Positions 46,630-56,341 of a stretch of DNA of 64,000 nt are shown one piece after another (within the stretch, counting starts at the first letter, position 1; each line of letters begins with the position of its first letter). A program made the translations under genes and the position numbers. The notes under the pieces were generated by a model that was given only the letters and a program-made list of their open reading frames with translations, was not told the DNA's origin and made no database searches. This DNA comes from Rhodobacteraceae bacterium IMCC1335 (GTDB lineage Bacteria; Pseudomonadota; Alphaproteobacteria; Rhodobacterales; Rhodobacteraceae), in assembly GCA_039640495.1 (NCBI GenBank), contig CP046864.1:2405001-2469000 (forward strand), in the 5' to 3' direction.

Positions 46630-47301
46630 TTAAAAAACTGATAACACCGCGCTAAGGGGCTTTTTAACCTTGGCCGCGGCGGGAATTTCAGCGTTTTTCG
46701 CAGGATAGCCAACCGGTAAGATCATCATTGGTTTTTCATTCGCCGGGCGATTACAGAGCTGGTTTAAAAATGTCATTGGATTTGGGGTATGTTCCAAACA
46801 GACCAACCCGCTTTGATGCAGCGCTGAAATTAAAAATCCAATAGCGATACCAACGCTCTCAGTCACATAATAGTGCTTGAAACGCGCGCCATCCTCGGTC
46901 AGCCCATAGCGTTGCGCGAACACAATAATCAGCGCAGGGGCGTCGGATAAATGCGCCTTCACAGAATGCGTGCCAATCGGTTCTAAGGCAGAAATCCAAG
47001 CATCTCCTGCCATTCCAGCATAGAATTTTTGTTCTTCTTCTTCCGCGGCCAAGCGGATTTTCATTTTCATATCTGGGTTTTTGACGATCACGAAATGCCA
47101 GGGTTGTTGATTGGCCCCAGAGGGCGCAGATGCGGCAACAGAAATCGCGTTAGTCAGTAAAACGTCTGAGATAGGGGCGGTGTCAAAATGCCGTACAGAA
47201 TGCCGCCGGCGCATTTGAGTCAAATATGCAGCTGAGACCTCTTCGGCCTCTTGCGCCGTCAAATGGCTTCGGTCTGGCAGCGGGATTGGCTGGTAGGTCA
47301 T
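46630..47301 (-). CDS. Nitroreductase superfamily flavoprotein, iodotyrosine deiodinase-like
   Basis: This 223-residue FMN protein begins its fold with MRRRHSVRHFD (phosphate-binding arginines) and AAPSGANQQPW-type sequence (ASAPSGANQQPWHF). The C-terminal segment TPNPMTFLNQLCNRPANEKP then LPVGYPAKNAEIP is characteristic of the iodotyrosine deiodinase (IYD) branch rather than NfsB-type nitroreductases. IYD enzymes reductively dehalogenate halotyrosines; bacterial members may act on other halophenols. It lies 82 bases downstream of an HxlR regulator gene on the same strand. Confidence 0.87.
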   Translation of the reverse strand: MTYQPIPLPDRSHLTAQEAEEVSAAYLTQMRRRHSVRHFDTAPISDVLLTNAISVAASAPSGANQQPWHFVIVKNPDMKMKIRLAAEEEEQKFYAGMAGDAWISALEPIGTHSVKAHLSDAPALIIVFAQRYGLTEDGARFKHYYVTESVGIAIGFLISALHQSGLVCLEHTPNPMTFLNQLCNRPANEKPMMILPVGYPAKNAEIPAAAKVKKPLSAVLSVF

Positions 47302-47383
47302 GAAGTCATCACTTTTGCAATTTTACCACAACAGTTTTGCAGCGATATAAGTCTTTGCCAAGCCAAAAGGCCAGCGTGGATGC

Positions 47384-47737
47384 TTAAAATAGCCCGGCCT
47401 GATTCGGGTTGTCTACCCTATCGACATTATCATTGTATTTTTCGCCCCATTTATACAATTCAACCAGAACCGGCACTAAATCTTGAGCTTTTTCTGTAGG
47501 TGTATAAATTTTTGACCGCCTATTCTCAGGGTCAACGCAACAACAAAGCAGGCTTTCTTCTTGCAGTGTTTTCAAGCGGTTTGCCAATATATTGGTCGAA
47601 ATTTTTTCTGGAGAGGCGAGCAGGTCATTAAAATGCCGCTTTTTGCCAAAGATTACATCCCGCAACACGATTAAGGACCATTTATCCCCTAAAACGCCTA
47701 AAGCTTGTGCAATTGGACAGCAGTTTTTTCGCTTCAT
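47384..47737 (-). CDS. HxlR family transcriptional regulator
   Basis: This 117-residue winged-helix regulator has the HxlR hallmark N-terminus CPIAQALGVLGDKWSLIVLRD with cysteines at positions 6 and 7, the recognition segment FNDLLASPEKISTNILANRL, and a wing with DPENRRSKIYTPTEKA. The N-terminal Cys in this family often senses aldehydes, quinones or oxidants. It is divergent from the RND permease operon and upstream of the IYD-like flavoprotein gene, so it probably controls both through the CTTGCAA palindrome between them. Confidence 0.93.
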   Translation of the reverse strand: MKRKNCCPIAQALGVLGDKWSLIVLRDVIFGKKRHFNDLLASPEKISTNILANRLKTLQEESLLCCCVDPENRRSKIYTPTEKAQDLVPVLVELYKWGEKYNDNVDRVDNPNQAGLF

Positions 47738-47825
47738 GGCCTAAACACGCTCAAAAATTTATATTCTCGTGAAATTGTATGATATTGGATTTGAAAGCAT
47801 TGCACATCTATTTTTGATCATATAG

Positions 47826-47860
47826 CTTGCAATTTGCAAGTGAATTAACGAGTCTTGCAA
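47826..47860. promoter_or_regulatory. Candidate HxlR operator: CTTGCAA palindrome plus extra half-site
   Basis: CTTGCAA and TTGCAAG form a perfect 7-bp dyad around one base (47826-47840). A further CTTGCAA follows at 47854-47860, 28 bases downstream. They lie in the 178-base gap between the divergent hxlR-like and RND genes, the usual place for an autoregulatory HxlR site. Confidence 0.65.
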
Positions 47861-47915
47861 AAAAAACATAATTTTGTGCAGTAACCTTGCTTACGATACC
47901 AAAGGAATATTCAAA

Positions 47916-50264
47916 ATGGCACCCCAAAAAACATCCTATGGAGAGCTTCTCCTGAACAATCGGCTCATCGTTCTGGTTGCCTTGTTGATCCTTACGTTAG
48001 CCGGCACTTTTGGCGCAAAAAACCTGTATTTTGACAATGATTACCGCAGTTTTTTTGGTGAAACCAATCCCCAATTGGAAGCCTTTGAAAAACTCCAACG
48101 CACCTATACAAAAATTGACAACGTTCAATTCGCGATTGATCCTCAATCGGGGAAAGCGAACTCTCCCAAAGTGTTGGCCGCCATTGAAGAGCTGACGGAT
48201 ATGTCATGGCAAATTCCCTATTCCATCCGCGTTGACAGCCTTTCGAACTATCAGCACACCGAAGTCGAAGGCGATGATCTGATCGTGAGAGATTTGTATT
48301 TTGACGCGGCGAATATGAGCGCTGATGAACAGAAACTCGTTGATCAAATCAGCTCAACCGAGCCAACGCTGGCGGGTAAAATTCACGATGCACAGCATCG
48401 CAGCACATCCGTAAACGTTACGATCCAATTGCCCAGCAAAAACGCCGATGAAGTGGCCGAAGTTGCCGTTGTTGCGCGTGAAATAGTTGCCGAAATAGAA
48501 GCAAAGCATGATGTCAAAATTCGTACGGGTGGCATTATTTTCTTCAATAATGCGTTTCTAGAAGCCTCGATGAATGATATGGCCTCGCTGATCCCGGCGA
48601 TGTATTTGGTCATTCTAGCGGTGTCTTACATATTGCTTCGTTCGCTCTATGCTACGGCAATGGTTTTGGTGATCATCGTCCCAAGTATTCTGGTTGCGAT
48701 GGGTATTGGTGGCTGGATGGGGGTTGGATTAACGCCGCCCTCAGCAAGCGCGCCGACCATCATCACCACCTTGGCGGTGGCAGATTCGATTCACTTTTTG
48801 GTCACATTGATGAATCGAATGCGCGCCGGGCATAGCCAACGTGACAGCATCATCTACAGTTTGAAAGTAAACGGAAAGCCCATTTTCCTGACCAGCGTAA
48901 CCACTGCTTTAGGGTTCCTGTCTCTTAACTTTTCAGATTCGCCCCCCTTTCACGATTTGGGCAATATCACGGCGGTTGGCGTGGTTGCGGCTTGGATCTA
49001 CGCAGTCACCTTGCTGCCAATTTTGATCAGTTTTGTAACATTAAAACCCAAGGCCACGATCGAAAAGCTCGACGGTGTTATGGGTAAATTGGGCGTGTTC
49101 ATCGCCGATCGCTACAAAACCGTGATGACGCTCAGCATCTCGGCGTCGCTTGGATTGTTAGCCTTGATCCCCTTGAATGAAATCAATGATGACTTCTTGA
49201 AATATTTTGATGAATCAATCCAGTTCCGCGAAGATTCGGAATGGATTGGGCAGAATTTAACCGGCATCAACCAAATTCAGTTTGATCTCAGTTCTGGTGA
49301 ACCAAACGGTATCAGTTCGCCCGATTTCATCAAGAAGATCGCGGCCTTTACCGATTGGGCAATGAATGAAGAGCCCGTCACCCATGTGCAATCGATCTCT
49401 GACACGTTCAAACGTTTGAACCGTGATCTAAACGGCGGCGATCCGGCTTTTTACAAAGTACCCGAAAGCCGCGAATTGGCCGCGCAATATTTGCTACTAT
49501 ATGAACTGTCCCTGCCCTATGGGCTGGATTTGAACAACCAATTGGACATCAATAAATCGTCAACGCAGATTGTGATTACAATTGAAGATATGACCACGAA
49601 TGAAGTCAGGGCCTGGTTGCAACGCGCTGAAAATTTCCTCGCCAATGATCTGGGCATCAACACCTATGCGGTCGGTCCCACGGTGATGTTTGCCTATATC
49701 GCCGAGCGCAATATCAAAAGCATGCTATCGGGTACTTTCTTTGCAGTATTGCTGATCAGCGGTGTGATTTTGATTGCGCTTAAAAACGTGCGCCTCGGCG
49801 TAATCAGCCTCGTGCCAAATCTCTTGCCCGCGGGGCTCGCCTTCGGCCTTTGGGGCTTGCTTGTCGGGCAGGTCAACATGGCTGTTGCCGTGGTTGCGGG
49901 AATGGCTTTGGGCGTTGTGGTCGATGATAGCGTGCATTTTTTAAGCAAATATCAAATTGCGCGGCGCGATGAAAAGCTTTCACCTAAAGATGCGGTTATC
50001 TTTGCGTTTACGGGGGTTGGAACCGCGCTTTTGGTTACGACCATCATTTTAGCGGCGGGCTTTTTTATTCTGGCGCAATCCAGCTTTGGCTTAAACAGCT
50101 ATATGGCCAGTCTCACCGCCATCGCGTTGATCATGGCGCTGATCGCAGACTTGACTTTACTGCCGGCGCTGTTGATTGCTTTAGATAAAGACACACCTTC
50201 AGAAGCTGCAGAGCACGCAGCCCATGATGGCCCAGAAACACCGGCAATGCAGCCAACATCTTAA
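47916..50264 (+). CDS. RND/MMPL family efflux permease
   Basis: This 782-residue inner-membrane transporter has two halves, each with one isolated helix, a large periplasmic loop and five clustered helices. The two SSD-like cores show TTLAVADSIHFLVTLMNRM and GVVVDDSVHFLSKYQIARRD, typical of MMPL/HpnN-type members that move lipids or hydrophobic compounds rather than AcrB-type drug pumps. I start at the ATG at 47916 with AAAGGA nine bases upstream. It is followed by a LolA-like protein and a beta-barrel protein, a trio that recurs in proteobacteria and probably carries a lipid-like substrate across the envelope. Confidence 0.92.
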   Translation: MAPQKTSYGELLLNNRLIVLVALLILTLAGTFGAKNLYFDNDYRSFFGETNPQLEAFEKLQRTYTKIDNVQFAIDPQSGKANSPKVLAAIEELTDMSWQIPYSIRVDSLSNYQHTEVEGDDLIVRDLYFDAANMSADEQKLVDQISSTEPTLAGKIHDAQHRSTSVNVTIQLPSKNADEVAEVAVVAREIVAEIEAKHDVKIRTGGIIFFNNAFLEASMNDMASLIPAMYLVILAVSYILLRSLYATAMVLVIIVPSILVAMGIGGWMGVGLTPPSASAPTIITTLAVADSIHFLVTLMNRMRAGHSQRDSIIYSLKVNGKPIFLTSVTTALGFLSLNFSDSPPFHDLGNITAVGVVAAWIYAVTLLPILISFVTLKPKATIEKLDGVMGKLGVFIADRYKTVMTLSISASLGLLALIPLNEINDDFLKYFDESIQFREDSEWIGQNLTGINQIQFDLSSGEPNGISSPDFIKKIAAFTDWAMNEEPVTHVQSISDTFKRLNRDLNGGDPAFYKVPESRELAAQYLLLYELSLPYGLDLNNQLDINKSSTQIVITIEDMTTNEVRAWLQRAENFLANDLGINTYAVGPTVMFAYIAERNIKSMLSGTFFAVLLISGVILIALKNVRLGVISLVPNLLPAGLAFGLWGLLVGQVNMAVAVVAGMALGVVVDDSVHFLSKYQIARRDEKLSPKDAVIFAFTGVGTALLVTTIILAAGFFILAQSSFGLNSYMASLTAIALIMALIADLTLLPALLIALDKDTPSEAAEHAAHDGPETPAMQPTS

Positions 50265-50274
50265 GGAGAAAGAG

Positions 50275-51060
50275 ATGAAATTTTTACCCCTGATTTTGAT
50301 TGCAGGCCTAACAGGCCTTAGCCTTCCCTCAACCGCGGCCGCCTCTCCTGAAAAGGGATTGGAGATTGCCACAGAACTTGACAAACGTGACACGGGTTTC
50401 AAAGATTCAACCTCTACAATGATTATGGTTCTATCTGACCAACATGGCCAATCCACCCAACGCGCGATCAGAAACCGTACCTTGGAAGGCTCAAGCGAGG
50501 GCGATTTATCGCTGGTTATATTTGACTCGCCCGGTGACGTGCGCGGAACCGCGTTTTTATCGCATACAAAAAAGGCAGGCTCTGATGATCAATGGCTGTT
50601 TTTGCCTGCGTTAAAACGCGTGAAACGCATCGCCTCATCGAACAAAGCCGGGCCTTTCATGGGCAGCGAATTTGCCTATGAGGATATTGCGAGCCAAGAA
50701 GTCGAGAAATACACCTATAATTATCTGCGCGATGAAAAGGTAAATGGGCTCGATTGCTTTTTGGTGGAGTATGATCCGGTTGACCGGAAAAGCGGCTATT
50801 CCCGCCAATTGGTATGGATCGATAAAAAGGAGTACCGGCTGCAAAAAATCGAATTTTACGACCGCAAAAACAGCCTACTAAAGACACTCTCCTATGCAAA
50901 TTATAATAAATTTCTCGGAAAATACTGGCGGGCAGATACCCTGAGCATGGAAAATCATCAGACGGGCAAGAAAACCCAATTGCAATTTACGGACTGGGCC
51001 TTTCAAACCGGCTTGACCGAAAAAGATTTTCAAAAAAACGCGCTTAAACGTATCAAATGA
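50275..51060 (+). CDS. Outer membrane lipoprotein-sorting-type (LolA-like) periplasmic protein
   Basis: From the ATG at 50275 (GGAG eight bases upstream) this 261-residue protein has a signal peptide of about 22 residues ending STAAA. The mature part is a beta-rich LolA/LppX-like fold: WLFLPALKRVKRIASSNKAG and FMGSEFAYEDIAS are hallmarks of the group found next to RND permeases. It likely shuttles a lipid or hydrophobic molecule across the periplasm between the RND pump and the outer membrane. Its stop overlaps the next start (ATGA). Confidence 0.9.
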   Translation: MKFLPLILIAGLTGLSLPSTAAASPEKGLEIATELDKRDTGFKDSTSTMIMVLSDQHGQSTQRAIRNRTLEGSSEGDLSLVIFDSPGDVRGTAFLSHTKKAGSDDQWLFLPALKRVKRIASSNKAGPFMGSEFAYEDIASQEVEKYTYNYLRDEKVNGLDCFLVEYDPVDRKSGYSRQLVWIDKKEYRLQKIEFYDRKNSLLKTLSYANYNKFLGKYWRADTLSMENHQTGKKTQLQFTDWAFQTGLTEKDFQKNALKRIK

Positions 51061-52210
51061 AGCCGCTTCGTTTCTCTTGGCCCGCAGTCATATTACTGAC
51101 CTGTGGGCCCGCCATCTCGGGTGAAGTCAACCTGACCATATCCCCCAGGTCAGCTATTTCCCAAGCCATGCTGAGGGAACCATTGAATATGGTAAATCGG
51201 TTGAACTAAAGCTCGATGCATATCATGATTTTGACGCCTATCGTGCAGAGCTTGAATTGATCGCGCGCGCAGATGCCGATGACAAGGGCCGCAGATTGGT
51301 TGAGGCACGCCAAGCCTATCTGCGCCGATCCTTCAGCAATTTCGATCTTTATATCGGGCAACGCCAAACCTTTTGGGGCAAAGCAGAAAGCAGAAACGTT
51401 GTTGATGTTATCAATCAAAGTGACGCGGCTGCAAATCAGGGGAGCGAGGCAAAATTAGGTGCCCCCTCGCTATCGCTTGATGGCTATTTTGATTTCGGTG
51501 ATCTACAATTATGGTATATTTCACGGTTTCGCGAGCGCACATTCAACGACAACAATGGCCATCCCAGCAGTGGCTTAAATGTGACCACAAGCCTGTATGA
51601 ACGCTCTGAAGGCAAAGAGGCAGATGATATTGCGGCGCGGCTTTCAACCTTTTCGGGCGATTGGGACTTCGCTGTTAGTGGTTTCAAAGGCACAGCCCGC
51701 GAGCCACTTATTACACCAAACCAAGACAGTAGCGCGCTAAACGCAACCTATATGCTGCAGGAAACAATCGGGTTTGAGGCACAATTTACCGGTGATCCAA
51801 CGCTTTTGAAATGGGAAAGCCTGCATGGAACACAATCAGGGGCTGGCTTTGACGCCGCGGTTGCCGGTTTAGAATATACGCTTTATGGCGCTTTCGGGCA
51901 GGTCTGGGATCTTGGGCTTATCGCTGAAGGTCAATATGACACCCGTCCACAAGCGGCGGCCGAACGCTTTTACAGCGCAGGCTTACGCCTAGTTCTGAAT
52001 GATGTCAAAGATACAAGCTTCTTGGCATTGATATCGCAGGACCAAAAGCAAGAGCAGTCTTTGATTGCCTTTGAAGCATCGCGGCGGCTGAACGACTGGT
52101 CCAGTTTGGAATTACGCAGCCAATTCTATGACGCCAAAAAAAACGGTTTGGCTTTCTCGGGCATCGCTGATGATGATGTGATTTCCCTAACCGTAAATAT
52201 GTTTTTCTAA
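51057..52210 (+). pseudogene. Outer-membrane beta-barrel protein (DUF1302-like) with one frameshift
   Basis: The ATG overlaps the LolA-like stop and opens a signal-peptide-like start (FSWPAVILLTCGPAISGEVN) but stops after about 50 codons. The other frame continues PQVSYFPSHAEGTIEYGKS and then a long alternating beta-strand protein ending in VISLTVNMFF, a terminal aromatic as in outer-membrane barrels. The break maps to five C residues at 51142-51146. One extra C joins the frames into a 384-residue protein and makes the span divisible by three. Similar barrels accompany MMPL and LolA-like genes. A sequencing error is likely. Confidence 0.8.
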
Positions 52211-52333
52211 AACTACCAGCTGTGAGGCCAGACCGCTGCGACTTGAAATTTTGTTAACTTTGATCGCAGGCAGTCTTTTCGGTGAATGGATCTTTGGGCT
52301 AAGCTCAGGCGAACCCAGTAAGGAGGCAGCACT

Positions 52334-53707
52334 ATGCGCCATGCCAAAACCCTAAAAGCTCTTTCGCAGCTTTTGCCCGGCCGCCTGAGCACATCAAAAT
52401 CGGATCGCGACCTTCATGGCCAGTCAGAAAGTTATTTTGATCTTATGCCGCCCGACGCGGTGGCTTATGTCGAAACCACGCGAGAGGTTCAAAACCTGCT
52501 CGAGATCTGTTCGCAATTTGAATGCCCGGTGATTGGGTGGGGCACCGGCACATCGCTCGAGGGGCATACCTCGGCTCCACGCGGTGGGATCAGCGTCGAT
52601 TTCTCGCGGATGAACAAAATACTACAACTCAATGCTGAAGATATGGATGTTCTTGTGCAGCCCGGGCTCACCCGTGAAGCGCTGAATATCGAATTGCGCG
52701 CAAGCGGGCTGTTCTTCCCGGTTGACCCCGGGGCCAATGCTTCATTGGGCGGCATGGCCGCAACGCGCGCCAGCGGCACAACCACCGTGCGCTATGGTGG
52801 CATGCGGGAAAATGTAAAAGCATTAGAAGTTGTTCTTGCGGATGGCCAAGTGATACAAACGGGCAACCGGGCGCGTAAATCTTCTGCCGGCTACGATCTC
52901 ACGTCGCTTTTGGTGGGATCCGAAGGCACTTTGGGGCTGATCACTAAACTTACCTTGCAGCTGCATCCGCAGCCAGAAGCCATTAGCGCCGGCATCGTAG
53001 CTTTTGACAGCATGGAGCAAGCGGTAAACGCAGTGATCGCAACAATTCAAATGGGCTTGCCCATGGCACGGATAGAATTCGTTGATGGTGCAACCGCACA
53101 AGCCTTTAACGATTATGCGGGCGCTGACATGCGCATTCAACCACATCTGTTGTTCGAGCTGCATGGCAGCGATGCCAGCGTTGCTGAAAATGCCGAATTA
53201 TTCTGTGATATCTGTCAAGAATATGGCGGCGCCGGGTTCCAATGGTCCGCGCTGCCCGAAGAAAGAAACAAGCTTTGGACGATGCGCCATAATGGCTATT
53301 ACGCGGTTCTTGCAAGCCGCCCCGGCGCGCGTGCGATCGTAACTGACATTTGTGTGCCAATCTCCGCACTGGCGCAAGCCGTAGAAGAAACCCACGCAGA
53401 TATTGCCCGAAGCGCGATCAGCGGGCCTATTTTAGGGCATATGGGGGATGGGAATTTCCACGCCATTCTGCTTATTGATCCTAACAATGCATCCGAATAC
53501 AGAGCTGCAATGCAGATTTCCGACCGTATGGCCGAGCGCGCACTGGCCTTAGGCGGCACCTGTACCGGCGAGCATGGCATTGGCATGGGCAAGCTGAAAT
53601 TTATGGAGCAAGAGCATGGTTTAGCCTGGGAGGTTATGCGCGGCTTGAAACGCCAAATGGATCCCTTGAACATCTTAAACCCAGGTAAATTATTACGGCA
53701 AAATTAA
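52334..53707 (+). CDS. FAD-linked oxidase, D-lactate dehydrogenase (cytochrome) type
   Basis: This 457-residue flavoprotein is of the GlcD/DLD group. The N-terminal FAD-binding domain (VIGWGTGTSLEGHTSAPRGG, then DPGANASLGGMAATRASGTTTVRYG) is followed by the FAD-oxidase C-domain ending in TCTGEHGIGMGKLKFMEQEHG. It oxidises a D-2-hydroxy acid, most likely D-lactate, passing electrons to quinone or cytochrome c. A GGAGG precedes the ATG. Glycolate oxidase (GlcD) is an alternative, but glcE and glcF are absent nearby. Confidence 0.9.
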   Translation: MRHAKTLKALSQLLPGRLSTSKSDRDLHGQSESYFDLMPPDAVAYVETTREVQNLLEICSQFECPVIGWGTGTSLEGHTSAPRGGISVDFSRMNKILQLNAEDMDVLVQPGLTREALNIELRASGLFFPVDPGANASLGGMAATRASGTTTVRYGGMRENVKALEVVLADGQVIQTGNRARKSSAGYDLTSLLVGSEGTLGLITKLTLQLHPQPEAISAGIVAFDSMEQAVNAVIATIQMGLPMARIEFVDGATAQAFNDYAGADMRIQPHLLFELHGSDASVAENAELFCDICQEYGGAGFQWSALPEERNKLWTMRHNGYYAVLASRPGARAIVTDICVPISALAQAVEETHADIARSAISGPILGHMGDGNFHAILLIDPNNASEYRAAMQISDRMAERALALGGTCTGEHGIGMGKLKFMEQEHGLAWEVMRGLKRQMDPLNILNPGKLLRQN

Positions 53708-53723
53708 GGCCTCGGATTGAAGA

Positions 53724-55376
53724 TCAACGCCCTGCAAGAAGAGTCTGAGCCGCAACGCGCGCCGCATCCGTAACCTGCGTTCCCGAAATCATACGCGCGA
53801 TCTCATCCACGCGCTCTTCGCGATCAAGTTGTTTGATCCGCGAAACAGTATGGCTATCTGTTTGATGTTTGCTGACTTGGAACTGTGCATCACCTAATGC
53901 GGCAACCTGCGCAGAATGGGTGACCACCAGCACTTGTCCAGATTGGGCCAGCTCTGCCAAACGTCGGCCCACCGCATCTGCTGTAGCTCCCCCGACCCCG
54001 CGGTCAATTTCGTCGAAAATCAAAGTTGCGTGCGAATTATCTGCATTGAGGCACACTTTTAGCGCCAATAAAAACCGGCTTAATTCACCACCAGAGGCAA
54101 TTTTTCCCAAAGGCCCCGCCGGCGCGCCTGGATTGGTAGCCACGCAAAAATCGACCTGATCAATCCCCTCAGGGCCTGCGGCGGCCGCGGTCATTCTGGT
54201 TTCGAACATTGCCCGCTCCATTTTCAGCGGTGCCAATTCTAAGGCCATCGCTTGATCCAGCTTTTCGGCGGCAGCGCGGCGCGCAAGCTGCAACTCTGCT
54301 GCCCGCGCACCATAGACATTTTCGGCTTCGGCTTGCGCTGCCCGCAAGGCTTTCAAATTATCTGCACCAGCGTCCAAACGCAGCAAACGCGCGTCTAAAA
54401 CGCCTGCTAAGTCAGCCAATGCATCAACATGGACATCATGCTTACGCGCCAAGCCGCGCATCGCAAACAACCGTTCTTCAAGCGTTTCAAGCTCATGCGG
54501 GTTGAACCCGATTGCGTCTAAACACGCTTCCACCTCATTCAGCGTATCTTGCAATTCATTCATCATGCGTGCCAAACTGTCGAGCGGCGCATCTAATTCA
54601 TCGTTTACCTGTGCAGCGGCCTCTTGCAGCCAGCGTTGGGCATCATACAGCAAAGCTTCGGCGCCCTCGCGCCCCAATGCGTGATGGGCTTTGGACACAT
54701 CTGCGCGCACCCGCGTCGAAGCCTGCATCAGCCGCCGCTTCGCATCCAACGCATCCGCCTCGCCAGGTTTTGGATCCAGCGCGCTTAATTCAGCCACTGC
54801 ATGGCGCAAAAACTCTTCTTCGCGGCGCAACTCTGTCACTGCTTCGTTTTCCAGTTCAACCGCTTTGCGGGCGCGCTCTTTCTCGCTCCAAGCTTTGGCA
54901 ACCGCCGCTTTCAAAGCGCCATATTGGCCATAATCGTCTAATAAATTGCGATGCCCTTTGGCGTTTAACAAGCCGCGATCATCATGCTGGCCATGCAGCT
55001 CGACCAAATGTTCGGACAGTTTGCGCAGCAATTCACCTGATACCCTACGGTCATTAATCCAGGCCGTTTTACGACCATCTCGCCCGTTGACACGCCGCAA
55101 TATCAACTCTTGCGAAACAGGCAATCCATGCTGTTCGAGTAAATCCAAAACAGGGTGGTCATCGGGCAAATCAAACCACGCGCTTACTTCGCCTTGCTCG
55201 GCCCCTTGGCGCACCAGATCAGATGGTCCACGCCAGCCAAGTACGAAGCCCAAACTATCAAGCAAAATAGATTTGCCTGCGCCGGTTTCTCCCGTCATCA
55301 CGTTCAAGCCGGCCCTCAGCGAGAGCTCAAGATGATCAATAATCAAGATATCGCGAATATCTAACCCTTTGAGCAT
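53724..55376 (-). CDS. recN: DNA repair protein RecN
   Basis: RecN is an SMC-like ATPase that acts in double-strand break repair and sister-chromatid cohesion. The 550-residue protein has Walker A GETGAGKS at residues 29-36, a long coiled-coil middle (about 150-370), a signature region GGELSRFLLALKV and Walker B LIFDEIDRGVGG. It is complete. It is the last gene of the envelope/division series, 21 bases after bamD. No LexA-type site was recognised upstream. Confidence 0.96.
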   Translation of the reverse strand: MLKGLDIRDILIIDHLELSLRAGLNVMTGETGAGKSILLDSLGFVLGWRGPSDLVRQGAEQGEVSAWFDLPDDHPVLDLLEQHGLPVSQELILRRVNGRDGRKTAWINDRRVSGELLRKLSEHLVELHGQHDDRGLLNAKGHRNLLDDYGQYGALKAAVAKAWSEKERARKAVELENEAVTELRREEEFLRHAVAELSALDPKPGEADALDAKRRLMQASTRVRADVSKAHHALGREGAEALLYDAQRWLQEAAAQVNDELDAPLDSLARMMNELQDTLNEVEACLDAIGFNPHELETLEERLFAMRGLARKHDVHVDALADLAGVLDARLLRLDAGADNLKALRAAQAEAENVYGARAAELQLARRAAAEKLDQAMALELAPLKMERAMFETRMTAAAAGPEGIDQVDFCVATNPGAPAGPLGKIASGGELSRFLLALKVCLNADNSHATLIFDEIDRGVGGATADAVGRRLAELAQSGQVLVVTHSAQVAALGDAQFQVSKHQTDSHTVSRIKQLDREERVDEIARMISGTQVTDAARVAAQTLLAGR

Positions 55377-55397
55377 CGCCTTAGCCCATCTGCTTCG

Positions 55398-56243
55398 TCA
55401 CAGCCATTCGCCTTTTACAACCTGTCGGTAGACTTTGCTCAGCCATCCCGTACCCGATACTTTTGGAGAATACCCCTTCGATTTAAGCAGCGCGAAACTG
55501 GCGCGATACCATTCGCTTGACTGATAATTATGCCCTAAAATCGCCGCCGCCGATTGGGCCTCATCAACCAAACCAAGCGAGAGATAGGCCTCAACCAATC
55601 GATGCAACGCCTCTGGGGTTTGTGATGTGGTTTGGAAATCTTCAACAACCACTCTAAACCTATTCACCGCCGCGCCATAATGCCCAGATTTCAGATAATA
55701 GCGTCCAACTTCCATTTCCTTGGCGGCCAAATGGCTGAACGCCAGATCAAATTTCAATTTTGAGGGTTGTGCATACTCGCTTTCGGGATATTGCTCAATC
55801 ACAACGCGAAACGCTTCAAGCGCCTGCAATGTTAGACCCTGATCGCGGCCAATATCCGAAATTTGATCGTAATAGCTTAACGCCAAAAGATATTGCGCAT
55901 ATGCAGCATCTTCATCTGCTGGGAAAAAATCGACATATCGCTGAGCTGCGGCGCGGCTTTCATCATATTTCTTGCCTTGATGATAAACGAATGCTTGCAT
56001 GATCAAGCCGCGTTTTGCCCATTCAGAATAGGGATAGAGCCGCTCTATTTCACTGAAATATTGCGCACCTTGATCATAGCGTTTCTTGTTCAGTTCTATT
56101 TCAGCTTTCTTAAAAATCTCTTCAGGGCTGAAATTTTCAAGATTTTCAGGCTCTTGGCTTTTAAAAGCATCCTCACACCCGGCCAATAAAAAAACGCTCA
56201 ACAGCGCTGCGGCGACCCCGTGGCGAAACCCATATGCCTTCAT
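55398..56243 (-). CDS. bamD: Outer membrane protein assembly factor BamD
   Basis: BamD is the essential lipoprotein of the BAM complex that inserts beta-barrels into the outer membrane. The 281-residue sequence has a lipobox LLAGC with the lipidated Cys23 and then five TPR-like helical repeats (YSEWAKRGLIMQAFVYHQGK, DAAYAQYLLALSYY, SEYAQPSKLKFDLAFSHLAA and others). It lies between lpxC and recN, the standard order in alphaproteobacteria. Confidence 0.96.
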   Translation of the reverse strand: MKAYGFRHGVAAALLSVFLLAGCEDAFKSQEPENLENFSPEEIFKKAEIELNKKRYDQGAQYFSEIERLYPYSEWAKRGLIMQAFVYHQGKKYDESRAAAQRYVDFFPADEDAAYAQYLLALSYYDQISDIGRDQGLTLQALEAFRVVIEQYPESEYAQPSKLKFDLAFSHLAAKEMEVGRYYLKSGHYGAAVNRFRVVVEDFQTTSQTPEALHRLVEAYLSLGLVDEAQSAAAILGHNYQSSEWYRASFALLKSKGYSPKVSGTGWLSKVYRQVVKGEWL

Positions 56244-56341
56244 TCGCGAACATTCCTTTTGTACATGTCACAAAGCCGCATTCTCTCCGGCCTCATGGCG
56301 CAGTTGTAACATAAAAACAAAGGGATCAAAAAGAGCGATCT

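Noticed and set aside
54512..55057. 181-codon plus-strand frame opposite recN
   Set aside because: Basic, compositionally odd translation; antisense to the conserved recN coiled coil.
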